NCBI GenBank assembly: GCA_032622095.1
Contig: CP136066.1
Coordinates: 113,419,319 to 113,483,318 of the forward strand
Source of the DNA: Siphonodentalium dalli
Taxonomy: Eukaryota; Mollusca; Scaphopoda; Gadilida; Siphonodentaliidae
Reading direction: 5' to 3'
DNA length: 64,000 bases
Shown here one piece after another: positions 10,339 to 21,003 of this stretch; the stretch's first letter is position 1; each line of letters starts with the position of its first letter. The notes beneath the pieces were generated by a model. It ran no database searches. It was not told where the DNA came from and saw nothing but the letters and a program-made list of their open reading frames with translations. Made by a program: the position numbers and the translations under genes.

Positions 10339-13300
10339 CATTCATCCGCTTTTTTCGATTTTCATTGACCAGATTGCAAAAGCTTTGGGAAAATAATTAA
10401 TGATTTCACTAAATTAATTATTGTTGTTCTTTTAAGAGTCTTTTCGGGATTTATTTGGAGCCATTTCAATTTTTTTATAGCAATTTGCTAACTTGGCAAT
10501 AGGCAGCGCGAACCCTGTTTAAGACATCTTATAGGATTTACTGGGTCGAATTACCTATATGTACAAATGTTTAGCTCCGAGGTTCCAGCCGTTTCTGTAT
10601 AAACAATCAGTTATTGATTACTATTGGTATATAAAGGTAGATTGTCATTAATATTGCATATTGTGGTTTATCCTGTATCTGATCCAAACCCCGGGGCTTC
10701 ACCACAGGGCGTTGTTCTCTAGAAGATTATTACCGACGCCCTGCACGCTATTTCATGCATCTGATCTCAATGGGTATTCAACAAACGTGCACCTTGGGGT
10801 ATAGATTGTGTCATTCCAGTTTTTGAAATGTAAAATAGCTACAATATAGCGCGTCCTGATTAAACATCGCATCTATATTTTGCTGCTAAAATTCGTGCGT
10901 TCATTCCAACACATTGTACTCTTGTATTTAGCTCTTATGTGTTATGTCATTGATGGAGCGGGGTCAATAAGTTGTCAAAATGTGTACACAAATCATTTTT
11001 TATTATAACTTGTACACTAAACTATGTTTAAAGTAAAGTTGTCGGGGTTCTAACATTTCCAGAAGTTAATTTGTTATATTACACAAGAGCCGACTGCATT
11101 AGAATTGCTGTAGTCGTGTATAGTTACTGATGCATATTTACATAGCCCGTGTTTCACTCTAAATCGTGTGCGTTGCAGACAGCTTGGTTAGACTCTTGTC
11201 GAAAGCTCAATCTTCCCACATTCAAATATTAAAATATTGACCGACGTTCTGAATAAATGTGTATGAAAATCTGAATATGTTGTGACTTATGTGTGCATTA
11301 TGATGGTTGGAAATAAGTTTATTTTATGGCGTTTAATACATGCGTGGCGGCCTTAGAAACAGTAAACATTGTGTATTCAAAGTCCAAGTAAACGATACAG
11401 CTTTCTTCATTTTACATTTCGGGCTATATCGTCGAATCTGATGTATTGTGTGGCGTTAGACGTACATGTAGCAATCGGATTCAGTCTTTATACACATTTA
11501 ATATCGCGGACATTGTCAGCAGGTATCATCATCTCCTGTTACAATTTCGAGATTGACTGATGTCAATAATGACCATGGTTTCAATGCCAAATTTCGGGGT
11601 TGCCATTACGAACCAGAATTTCAAATCCAAATTCAACGTTCAAGTCAGAATTTATAATCGTAAGTCCGCGTCTCAAGTCATTCGCACGCAGACGTTATCC
11701 TTTCTATACTGACTGAATTACCCCATTCTTATATTAAAGTATACATTGGAATGGTCTATTATTCATTTGGAGGAATGTTCAGGCAATAAAAGCAGATGAC
11801 AGACAGACGAAAAAATAATGCAGGTCCAGAAGGATTCATATTCTTTGATGGGGAAATGTTTGTTGAACGTATTATCTGAATATATCCCAAGGGAACTACT
11901 CACCAGTGAGTATTTAATAAAGAAAGGGAATTCGGTGACCCAGTGGTTATGGTGTCCCACTTGTAATGAGTTTGCCGCCGACCGGTGGATTATTAAGTCA
12001 CCCTCAACAGTGGCTTGGTCGGACTAAGCGATGAGTGGCTCGCGCCAAGTTGTGACCCTTAACCCGCGAAATAGGTACTTAGTGTGTTGGTCAAATGTAA
12101 ATTCGTGTGGAGGTGTGAGTGAGTATGTACGTGTGCATATCTCACCGCTCTCGTTAAAATGGCAGCACGCAGTAGCTCGGCGTTGCTGAACAACTGGGGT
12201 GATATGTAGTAATGTTTGTCGTGGCCAGTCGTCTTCTTTGCGAATAAACGGTCTTGTTCGGTTGTGTGTCCTCACTCTTGGATTTAAGATTGACCGGTAC
12301 CATTAATTACATGCATGTTTTGGATTTAAATTTAGGTTTCACGTTGCTTTTTGCGACTATCTGAATTGGTTTCCAACCATCTTTTTCAAGATAGAGAGTC
12401 TGTTAATACTTTAAAATCAGTCATGAAACGATCATGGCACCCGGCGGGATGCTTATTAGTAAATTGGTCGTCGCTATCGTTTATTTGGCTTAGCCAATTA
12501 AAGTGTGACGGACAAATTTCCGTCAAAATAAATACAACTTTGTGAGACTTAGTTCTGTCTGATATATGCGGCACAGGTGCTTTGGGTTTAATTCTGTGAA
12601 GTCGTAAACGCCCACGCCGATCCCAGCAGGGACCCAACATTTACCGTATTTTACTAACCACGCACCGTATAGGTTGCTGTAGGCGGTCTCTTTGTTTTTC
12701 CTTCGACATTCAATGCCGTTAATGCATCGCATAGTGTCAATCCCCAGCCCTGCATTGATTAACAAAAAGCCACTTTGGTGCACTTAACTGTTTTGTTATG
12801 GAAGCTGGATGCAGGAGATCAAGGTAGTGTATAACTTCCTGAATCGTGAGACACACAAAAGCTGCCGTGGTCTATTGTCCAATGATGTCTCGATGGGTCC
12901 TCCCAATGTACACTAACATCATCCGGGAATAAGAGGTAACAGATTCGTCGATATATATCTCTGAAGCATCTCGTTATCTTTGGAATATCTTTGGTGGTCC
13001 CTTTGGTGCAACCAGTACATCTGGCACAGATACCATCGTTGTCAAGGTGCCTCATATTGTTACTGATCGAAATTTCAACACGTGTGTTTTACAATACTCA
13101 ATCAGGAGGACATGAACTTCCCTCGGAAATAGGCGGGCTTCGTTTATTGATAGACGAGCTTGGTTTATTGTTGGTGTTATCTGGATTATATATTCCCAAC
13201 ACGAGAGCACTAACCATTTAACAACAAAATCCAACCAAAGAACAAAAGTGACAATCCCACACAAACGCTGATCTTGAGTTGCAGATAGTTTAGATTAGTC

Positions 13301-13608
13301 AAGTGCTCCTTATAATGTATGTCCCGCGTGTACTATTCGTCGCGGCTGCAAGCTATTACGTAAATTATATCAGTTCCAGCCAATCGTGATGAGGTAACAG
13401 TTTCTCTGTCATACAGTTAACGTTCTCAATTAGAAAAGTTGACAACTAAGACGCATAACTACATGACATCTTGCCGCTCACCAGAAATTCCAGAATCTAG
13501 AAAATCAAGGTGTTAAAGATCAAGGGATCCAATATTTACAATAAAAATTGGTAACTTATTATGACCACATGGCAATTGGTTTAACAAATAATTGTATGGT
13601 AATTTTGC
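10339..13608. other. long non-coding stretch
   Basis: No gene, RNA gene or element edge could be supported. Several ORFs of 60-85 codons occur on both strands but overlap in opposite orientation, and none shows a domain motif. A segment at about 12,050-12,275 has an AATAAA (12,242) and GT-rich downstream text that superficially resembles an LTR end, but no TG..CA pair with a target duplication was found. Confidence 0.4.
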
Positions 13609-14180
13609 GGTGTGACTAATTAGTGCCCGGGCAAGCCCGGGCACGCCCGGGCAGGTCTTGGTGGTCTCATGGGCCCGCAGACAGTCTAATATGATGCCAT
13701 ATGGTAGTAGGATACAGAATAAGCATATATTAGGAAAATTTACTTGCTGTGTCGTCCACCGGCGGGTTTATTAACCATTTAAATGCCGATATTGACTAAA
13801 AGAACCCGGGAGAGCCCAGACGGACGCATAGACCCGACCATATTATATATTGATGACTAATGGTAGCGAGGCACTTACTAAAGGTATATATTGCAAATAT
13901 TGACTCGCTATCTCGTTCGCGGCCGGCTTCATTAGCCCCTTAAATGACGATATGCGCCAGAAGAACACGCGCAAAAAGCCCGATCACGAGAGAGCTCGGG
14001 GAAGTCCGGGTGGCACCATGGACCAGTGATCGGTATAGTGTGATGCCTTATGGCGGTAGGGTGGCTGGTATGAACATTTACTGCCGTTATATATCGTTCA
14101 CGGCGGGTTCATTTATAATATTGGTGCCCACTCGATCAGGAATTGGCGGCATTATTGGCCATCCTTTATACGTTCCTATA
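13609..14180 (-). mobile_element. repeat element with 158-180 bp internal tandem units (copy 1)
   Basis: On the minus strand the element ends in three GCCCGGGC palindromes followed by ACTAATTAGTCACACC (plus 13,609-13,650). Internally it has units of about 158-180 bp, each with a GCCGG or CCGCCG box, a run ending in TATATACCTTTA or TATATGCTTA, CTACCAT, ATCATATTA or ATAATATG, and a GGGCTCTCCCGGG-type end. Unit boundaries (GGCGGGTTTATTAACC, GGCCGGCTTCATTAGCC, GGCGGGTTCAT) lie at about 13,763, 13,921 and 14,101. Copy 2 is in inverse orientation at 21,307-21,810. No coding capacity. Central tandem units of about 160-180 bp are known from bivalve 'pearl'-type and other Helitron/Helentron-derived elements; assignment to that class is inference. 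Confidence 0.65.
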
Positions 14181-14468
14181 TACAACCGCATATTTTTGTG
14201 TGAAAAACTTAATTTAACCCCCAATGCAGTCGAAAAATGTGCTCACCGCCACGTAACACGTCCAACAGTATGTATATAAAAAAAGAATTACTCGTTAAAT
14301 TTAAAGCATGCAGTTCACAGTTGAAAAAATTGTGAACGCCGTCATACAATCGCTCTTAGATGGTCATTCTGATGCTTTTTATTATTATTTACAAGGACTG
14401 GCCCTGCGAATTTGAACTTGTCGGTCGATATATTTTTGAATCCCTGACATTTCTTCACGGGACATGAC

Positions 14469-14957
14469 CCACTTTCAAAAGCGGACATTTCTCCACCCGG
14501 ACAGTTACCCACCCAGACATTTGCCCACTAAGACATTTACCCACCGGACATTTCCCCGCCCTGCTAATAAAATATTTTATGCTACATCCTTTATCGCAGA
14601 CATCAAAGGATGTTTTGAGTGGTCAGTGAAGCCTGGACATTGAGGCCATCTCATGTCATGTCAACTCAACCGATGTAATGTTTTGAAAAACATTTATCAG
14701 TTATCATGGAATCATATCTTCACTTTCAATCATGGAATTGATTAAGAACAATCGTGGTGGTGACACATTATGTGTCGACGGTCATGCTTATTTCAAAAAT
14801 AAAGTCAACAATTCGGGTGGGGAAAAGTCCGGTGGGTAAATGTCCGCATTGAGTAAGTGGGGAAATGTCCGGTTGGTAAATGTCCGATTGGGTAAATGCC
14901 CCTTTGCCACTTTCTGAGAGGTTGGGGAAATGTCCGGTGGGGAAATGTCCGATTACC
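14469..14957. repeat. fold-back element with inverted GGACATTTACCCACC arrays
   Basis: The left arm (14,469-14,567) holds five degenerate units of GGACATTTNCCCACC. The right arm (14,812-14,957) holds about six of the inverted form GGTGGGKAAATGTCCG. The arms flank about 245 bp of AT-rich spacer. Repeated short motifs facing inward on both sides fit a fold-back or MITE-type element whose ends are transposase-binding arrays. Open frames across the right arm (about 60-95 codons) are a by-product of the repeats. Confidence 0.65.
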
Positions 14958-15477
14958 ATATTTTGTTTTAGAATATATTATTTGCATATTGATTGAATTT
15001 GGTTCCAGGGAAGTTTGAAAGCAGAATACTTTGCGAATAATGTTAGAGAATATAACTGAATTGCTCTGTGTTATTTTTTGACTGATTATATGCATGAAGC
15101 CAACATAGATTATAGAGGATTATGAATATCAATTAAAACACTATAATCTCGATTTACATTCTGGGAAGGGTATCAAACGGATTATAAGATTAGATACCCG
15201 TGCGCGGATTCGAGATTGTGATATCATTGCACCCTGGGATTTTACTCCTTGATTGTTGAGACAACAGTGACAGTGGGAGCTGAGCTTTCGTTTTTCGTGT
15301 CACAATCAAAGAAGCATTTTTAATCCCGCTCCATCCAATGGTTGGGGTTTCCTAATAATCTAGCAACTATAATATTATTCTCAATACCATACTTGGCTTC
15401 AACTGATTATTAACCAATCAAACTGTGTTGCAGTCTGGCTTATATCATATATAACAACATATGCAATTAAATACACT
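14958..15477. other. non-coding with an imperfect hairpin
   Basis: ATAATCTCGA...GGGTATC (about 15,142-15,174) is inverted as GATACCC...TCGAGATTGTGAT (about 15,195-15,223). Nothing else is recognised. Confidence 0.35.
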
Positions 15478-15649
15478 CTGGTGGAAGGTGGAGCGAACAA
15501 GTCAGATTTTATTTGGCTTAATTAGTTCCTTTTTACCAGAGCGTCGGTACGAGTGATCTGAGCGGTCTGTAACCTTAATTGGAAGCAACCGCCCTCGTGC
15601 TGATGCCGGCGAGTGAGACGGTTTTGGATTAGGCTTAGTGCGACGAACA

Positions 15650-16513
15650 ATGGAGCTAATCCCTGACGCCGCGTTAGCAGCAATAGAGAGATCTCAAATT
15701 GCGGACATTGTTAGCTGGAATCTCCAGTCTAACAGAGGCTATTTGACTCTCTGTGTTGAATTCCGTACGGAAGATGCTGGAAACCAGAGATCTTCTACCC
15801 GGAGCAAGAACGCCAAGACCAGCCGTACCATGAAAGTGGAGCCTCCTAAGAAAAAGACGCCAGCTCGAAGGAGAAGGGACGCAGCCAGACGGGCGAAATG
15901 GAAGAAGAAGATGGGGGCGACCGTTGATCGACCGGTCACCCCTCCCCGTGTGGCTCAGCCGTCCAAAGTCATAGCCGGCGGGTCGAAGTTGTCTGAGAGA
16001 CGCCCAGACGACTCGACCTGCATGGAGACTGACGACATTGAACCAGCTAGCAGGGACTCCGTGGATCTGCCGGAGGTCCCTGCTGTCGTCGTCGAAGCTT
16101 GCGGAGACAGGGACGTGGATACCACCCCAGATGTTCCTGCCGCCAGCTTCGACGTGGAACTGGATAGCTTTACACCTCGGACACCGGATTACCAAAACAT
16201 CCCGGTGTCCCCCAGCTCCACCAGCACCAACAACAACAACATAGAGTTGAAAGAGTTGATGGAATCGATGAGAGAAGCGCAAAAGAAACGTCAGGAAGAA
16301 CAAAGGAGACAAACCGAAGAAATTGAAATCCTCTTGGGGCCGACATCTCGTCCCCCTCCTCCATCACCACAATCTTCAACAGAGAAGCCTAATCCAAAAA
16401 AAGAAGAGAAAGAAGAAAAAATAGGAAATATCACCAAATTGTTATATTTTTTTCAATTCCCCCCCCCCCCCCCCCCATCGTATTCTAATAAAAGCAAACT
16501 CATAAGGGATTAA
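15650..16513 (+). CDS. basic, proline-rich retroposon protein (copy 1, C-terminus frameshifted)
   Basis: The ATG at 15,650 is in a good Kozak context (A at -3, G at +4); an upstream in-frame GTG is not used as a start in animals. Layout: residues 1-45 a compact segment with IVSWNLQSNRGYLTLCVEF; about 60-90 a strongly basic tract (KKKTPARRRRDAARRAKWKK), likely nucleic-acid binding or nuclear targeting; 95-190 acidic, Ser/Pro/Asp-rich and disordered; about 195-230 a charged helix (ELMESMREAQKKRQEEQRRQ), possibly coiled coil; then proline-rich. Compared with copy 2, an A run at 16,397-16,403 has one extra A, replacing the short Lys-rich tail with 36 unrelated residues read through the poly-C tract. 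The short GYLTL module followed by TPARRRRDAARR recalls uncharacterised transposon-associated proteins of marine invertebrates; function unknown. Confidence 0.75.
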   Translation: MELIPDAALAAIERSQIADIVSWNLQSNRGYLTLCVEFRTEDAGNQRSSTRSKNAKTSRTMKVEPPKKKTPARRRRDAARRAKWKKKMGATVDRPVTPPRVAQPSKVIAGGSKLSERRPDDSTCMETDDIEPASRDSVDLPEVPAVVVEACGDRDVDTTPDVPAASFDVELDSFTPRTPDYQNIPVSPSSTSTNNNNIELKELMESMREAQKKRQEEQRRQTEEIEILLGPTSRPPPPSPQSSTEKPNPKKEEKEEKIGNITKLLYFFQFPPPPPPSYSNKSKLIRD

Positions 16514-16545
16514 GGAAAGGGCCCTTCGGCCCTTTCGACAATCCC
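16506..16545 (+). promoter_or_regulatory. conserved 40-nt 3' hairpin of the retroposon (copy 1)
   Basis: GGGATT pairs with AATCCC and GAAAGGGCC pairs with GGCCCTTTC around a CTTC loop, separated by a 3x3 internal loop (AAG/GAC). A second small hairpin (GGGG..CCCC) follows just before the tail. The position is as expected for an RNA element read by the mobilising reverse transcriptase. Further occurrences: 42,321-42,360 and 45,988-46,027. Confidence 0.75.
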
Positions 16546-16585
16546 GGGGCTAGCTACCCCTAACCACCCATGAAAAAAATACACT

Positions 16586-18024
16586 AAAACTCAAAGTTTA
16601 TTCCAATAAGATATCCTACAATTATGCGACCACGAATTCGTTTGACGCTTCCTGCTATGGTTTTGTACCCGTGCTCCATCTGCTTCACTGAAGCTGAAGG
16701 TGAGTAGATATATTTTACCTTTATTAATTTATATTACATACTGCATACAGGCCTACGCATAGCGCTTCTGAGAAACAAATTTAAAGAATTACTCCGGACT
16801 AGATTTTGTTTCGATTTATCGATCGCCACTAATCAACTGAGCACGGTGTCGAAAAGTATTTTTTGTGCTAGGCCGCCCGTATCTGAAGTTATAGCGTTGT
16901 AATGTCCCAATGTATAGATTATGCAATAATTATCGTTCCCTGATTACACGGCACAATCGTGTTGACGTGTTGACGATTCTGCGACCAATTTCACGATTTT
17001 ACGGCTTGACAACCACAGTGCTACGAGAGTTGAACAATTCTGCGACCTTATTTTACGTGGTATTTTATGACAAACTCGTTGTAATGAACATACCGTGGAT
17101 TCAATGCAGTGCTGTGTGTATACCGAACCCCATATAGACAAAATCACACAAGAGATGCCCACCGTGCTGTGTGTATACTGAACCCCACATAGACAACATC
17201 ACACAAAAGATGCACACCTGTCGTTAACCGAGCATTCTGACTTTTGAACATGATCATAGATGCCCAATTAACACGAACATCTTCCCTCTTAATGAACCCG
17301 GTGGTTTTATAATTTTTCGAAAGTTGATTTGTTCATTCGAAAATGTCACCACTCACCATAATATGAATACTAAGCTATTGTAGTCATATTCTGATTAGCA
17401 GGTTGGCCATACACATAAAGATATTGACTGTCGAGTTACTTTTTTAAAGGTGTTTCTATGAAAGTATTAGCGAAATTTTTTCGAAGGAGCTCATGATGGA
17501 TGTGGGTATCTGAAACTGAAAATAACGAACAACACTTTAAAACAAATGAAAATAAAAGGGATGGATACCCGAAAACATGCAGTAAAAACGTATACAAAAC
17601 AAAAATAGAACACTTGGTTGGTGGGTCCGGAAAGTGGCCAAAATATAAATAAAACATTCTATACGCATCTGGATGTATACGCCCCCCGGGCTCGGACGCC
17701 AATTTGCCGGTATATTATTAACATGGGGTGATTCGGTGGGTTAATATTTGCAATGGGGGACTGACCGGTGTGCATACTGCAAATTTATTGAAATTAACGT
17801 CGCGGGAAGCTGAGTGGAAATAAATGCCATAGAGATATAGAATGGTCATATCTGGAGGCAAATCTTGACTATGCGAAGGAATTATATTTTACATGTAGAT
17901 AACTAGATTTTAAACACAAATAAGTGAATCATTATAGAATATCATTGTCTGTCAAAAATCGACCCTATAAAGGTTATAGATTTAAATGTTATATTGAAAA
18001 GTGGCAGTAAGAGTCTTCGGTGCA
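16586..18024. other. non-coding, contains one half of an inverted repeat pair
   Basis: No gene supported. The segment at about 16,905-17,080 is listed separately. A short tandem duplication (CCGAACCCCATATAGACAA..., CTGAACCCCACATAGACAA...) sits at about 17,110-17,220. Confidence 0.4.
16905..17080 (+). repeat. dispersed repeat, inverted partner at 20,695-20,865
   Basis: GATTCTGCGACCAATTTC, ACGATT, GGCTTGACAACCAC, GTGCTA, CAATTCTGCGAC and TATTTTATGACAAACT occur in this order here and, reverse-complemented, at 20,695-20,865. Similarity is roughly 80% over about 140 bp by eye. Confidence 0.65.
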
Positions 18025-18250
18025 CGATAATAGTAAATCCCGGCTATAAATTAACAGCAAAATAACACCTTTTTAGACTCATGAGATATAATTTGTGCAA
18101 ATATAATGTTACACAATACACGAGCTTTCGATCCTTCTATATAAAGATCTCCAGAAGGATCGAACGTTGTGTATTGTGTAACATTATATTTGCACACTAA
18201 TATATCTCATAAGTTTAAAAAGGTATTACTTTGCAGTTAATTTATTATCG
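18025..18250. repeat. long palindrome (hairpin element)
   Basis: The left arm runs CGATAATAG ... AACACCTTTTTAGACT ... GTGCAAATATAATGTTAC ... CACGAGCTTTCGATCCTTCT and the right arm mirrors it to ATTATCG at 18,250. The arms are about 100 bp with a small loop near AAAGATCTCC. The left arm has about 16 extra bases close to its outer end. A diverged relative is the hairpin at 50,171-50,251. Confidence 0.8.
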
Positions 18251-18276
18251 TAGATTTAATTGTTAAAATGCTTACG

Positions 18277-18778
18277 TTAAAGGCACGTGAGGCCTTAGTT
18301 GTCGAAAATATTCATATTTGTTCCAATCACCGTAAACAGAAAAACATTAAAACGCATACAGTTTCGTTCATATATACCATGACCATCGCGTAAACAGCAT
18401 GTTATCATAAAGATTTACTATATTTTACCTAAGCAAGAGCCTGATTGTGTTACAGAAGACAGCACAATGCTGCTGGCTAATCACACACAAATGGCATAAA
18501 CGCTCTTTATTCGTTCCATATCAGGAATTCACCAACAAAGAACGCTCTTTATGTTTACCATCATAATATAAACAAACACCAGAAAAGTTACTTTTTATGC
18601 TGTTGTTTACATAACAATGGTCAAAGATATGACAATAACATACTGTTTATGCGATATTTCTTATTTGTATACGGACAAAGTCTGTCTACATTTTGTTGTT
18701 CTTTCTGTTTGTGGCGGTTTTTGGCGGGTGGAAATATGTTCACAGGATACCCACCGCCAAGGCCAACCGTACCTTTAA
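18277..18778. mobile_element. TTAA-flanked MITE (copy 1)
   Basis: Left end TTAAAGGCACG, right end CGTACCTTTAA, an 11-bp inverted repeat with one mismatch that includes TTAA at both edges. The 502-bp body aligns with copy 2 at 32,325-32,848 along its length (blocks: AATATTCATATTTGTTC, GGCTAATCACACACAAATG, AACGCTCTTTATGTTTACC, GACAATAACATACTGTTTATG, TTCTTTCTGTTT). TTAA targets and duplications are characteristic of piggyBac-type transposases, so mobilisation by such an enzyme is inferred. No ORF. It carries two ACGCTCTTTAT motifs 42 bp apart. Confidence 0.7.
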
Positions 18779-18879
18779 AGGGGTACTGCAAATTATTTTC
18801 AACAAATTCTCGGTAATAACAACGATCTGATATCGATAATATATAGAAACAAACATTTGGTCATGTTCAGTTATCAGAA

Positions 18880-19785
18880 TGCTCGATTCGTGACAGGTGG
18901 ACATCTTCACAGGTCCCAGAACAAAAATTGACCCCACCCCAATAGTACTTAATCCTATAGAAAGGGTATCCAACTTGAGCACAGGTCTGACGCAAACCGG
19001 CTGTAAAATTTCACTCGTTAGAGATGGTGTCCGCTAAACCGGATCAAACATACCGGTTTTAACACCGACGTTCGCTTCAAAAACACGCTCAACGGTAACG
19101 AGAATATGTATATTATAAACCAACAGAAGCGGAATTGTGCTCTGGCCCACACAAACCAATCGTACCACGCCACGGCATCGCATCTCTCGTATTTATTGGA
19201 AAAAAATAAGTTTCATAAACCCGGAAGCGAATTGCAATTTTTTTTAAACCGGCCATTTTGTAAAATATTGTACGCAAGCCGAAATGACGTAACATTAATT
19301 CGTCATGGACCAAATATATAACGAAGAAGTAGTGTATATACGCTCTAAATATTCATGAAGTTATATTCTTGTCCATATATGGCATGCATTCGTGTTAATT
19401 CAGTCTGGTGTATAATGGTGTATAATAGCATCGTATCGCTCGTATTTATTGAAAAATTCAGTTTCATAGACTCGGAAGCAAACTCAAAATTTCCAAAAAA
19501 CAGCCTTTTGTGCGAGTCAGTTATAAGTACTCTTTATAGTTCTTATGCAACACAATATATAGTTCTAAAAATTAAATAAATACACATGCAAAGACTGAAT
19601 TATCACGAATGCCGATTTGAAAACATACATATATGGATTTTTATGTATTTTGAACATGATTGTGGACTTTTTGAAAATGATAACAAATTAGGCCCGGCTA
19701 AGTTGGATACCATTTTATATGATTAAGTACTATTGGGGTGGGGTCGATTTTTGTTCTGGGTCCCTGTGGACATCTCTTATGTGGC
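18880..19785. repeat. inverted repeat with duplicated interior
   Basis: GGTGGACATCTTCACAGG, CCCAGAACAAAAATTGACC, CCACCCCAATAGTACTTAAT and GGTATCCAACTT (18,895-18,978) reappear inverted at about 19,696-19,775. Between the arms a block TCTCGTATTTATTG...AGTTTCATA...GGAAGC is duplicated about 250 bp apart (19,186 and 19,438). No coding sequence recognised. Downstream to 20,140 nothing is recognised. Confidence 0.65.
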
Positions 19786-20140
19786 TTGTTATCGATATGG
19801 CATCACATGTGGGGATCGGATCAGTATATATACACAATAGGCCTACTGCATTGAATCCATGATCTGTGCATTACAACGAAGGCACGGTGCACGCCTATTA
19901 TTGATGCAGCATACACGGACTTACGTTCAGAACTAAGCTGCCCCGATCGGTGTCAGATTCGTCGTGTGCAAATGAAAATTACTGTTCAACGAGTCGCACA
20001 AACGTCGTTGTCATGGTCGAACCCGGGCGTTGCCAAATAGTTGACATTGTTACTGCATTTCTGTGTCGAATTTAATCGAATATTGGGTCAACTGATGTGC
20101 GAATTGTACAAATCCTATATTTATGCTTATCAAAGCTGGG

Positions 20141-20450
20141 TAGGGTTCATTATTACGAAGGTTCGCTATTCCGAAGGTTTTCTATTCTGGGCGTATTTAA
20201 CAAAAAATTATCAAAGATTGCAGCTACCACAAAAACCACACGAGGAATGAAAAATAATATTACGCTAGTATTCACATATAGTATATTTATAATACAGAAT
20301 TAACCTTTAAATTAACAAAAATATTCGGAATAGCAAACCTTCGGAATATAGAACATTCGGAACAGCGAACCTTCGCAATTGTAACACTCAGAATAGTGAA
20401 CCTTCGGAATAGTGAACATTCGGAATAACGAACCTTCGGAATAGAGACAT
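20141..20450. repeat. fold-back repeat of GAAGGTTCGCTATTCC motifs
   Basis: The left end has ACGAAGGTTCGCTATTCCGA (20,156-20,175). The right part (20,325-20,450) has about six units of the inverted form (ATTCGGAATAGNGAACCTTC), so similar motifs face each other across about 150 bp. It looks like a non-autonomous element with a repeated terminal motif. Confidence 0.55.
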
Positions 20451-20694
20451 GCTCCCATCAAAGCTTACGTTAGATGCTAATTTTCGCACTGTTAATGTCC
20501 CCTTGTAACCCAATAAATTACTCTTTGCGATCGGTTCGCGGTTTAATATGAGCTGATTGTGACTCAATTTATGAATAGATCTTATCCCCGTATGTATTCC
20601 GTGGGTCAACCTGATGGAAATGCAAAGTCTGCTCTAGACAGTGAAACAAGAAGAAACTAACTTGTGTCGTACCAAATTCAGTACAAAACCCCTT

Positions 20695-20865
20695 TATCTA
20701 AGTTTGTCATAAAATATCAATACATATATACAATAATGTCGCAGAATTGGTAAACTGCCATAGCACCGTGGTTGTCAAGCCACAGAATCGTGAAATTGGT
20801 CGCAGAATCAGGCAGAATGGTCAAAAATTATCGTGTCGTGTGCTCATGTGACGTCACATTGGGGA
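20695..20865 (-). repeat. inverted partner of 16,905-17,080
   Basis: Contains GTTTGTCATAAAATA, GTCGCAGAATTG, GTGGTTGTCAAGCC, GAAATTGGTCGCAGAATC, the reverse complement of the blocks in the partner copy. Confidence 0.65.
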
Positions 20866-21003
20866 CTATTTGAAAGGCTTACGCAATTGGCTTTTATATA
20901 CAGGCGGTAATTAATACTTGATGGGTTTATACATAAACGGTTGGACCATCGGAGCTGAAAATATCTATGTATGGGGTAATTTGACCCGGATAACCTTATT
21001 AGA

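Larger units (their letters stand above)
15478..16576 (+). mobile_element. 1.1-kb retroposon with a single ORF (copy 1), TSD and A-tail
   Basis: The element begins CTGGTGGAAGGTGGAGCG and ends CTAACCACCCATG plus an A run. It is flanked by the direct repeat AAATACACT (15,469-15,477 and 16,577-16,585), a target-site duplication of non-LTR type. Copy 2 at 41,293-42,395 matches along its whole length with few differences (estimated 98% or more), so the family is young. Order: leader of about 170 bp, one ORF, a pyrimidine/C-rich tract, AATAAA at 16,487, a 40-nt hairpin, an A-tail. It encodes no reverse transcriptase or endonuclease, so it must be mobilised in trans. This recalls ORF1-only LINE derivatives such as mammalian HAL1, by analogy only. 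Confidence 0.85.

Noticed and set aside
11818-12027. 69-codon ORF with a CPTC motif
   Set aside because: Length and a single CxxC are not enough in 64 kb of AT-rich DNA; no other support.
12050-12275. Possible solo LTR (TGTGACCC start, AATAAA at 12,242)
   Set aside because: No matching CA end with target duplication and no second copy in the window.
13630-13660. Helitron 3' end at ACTAA after GCCCGGGC
   Set aside because: Similarity between the two copies continues past CTAA through TTAGTCACACC, so CTAA is not the terminus.
15674-16312. 212-codon minus-strand ORF (and 41,489-42,133)
   Set aside because: Antisense shadow of the GC-rich retroposon ORF; the sense frame has the good ATG context, conserved structure between copies and the 3' signals on the same strand.
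16506-16570. Histone-type 3' stem-loop (hairpin followed by ACCACCCA)
   Set aside because: Stem and loop sizes differ from the histone element, the ACCACCCA lies after a second hairpin, and the unit carries AATAAA and an A-tail.
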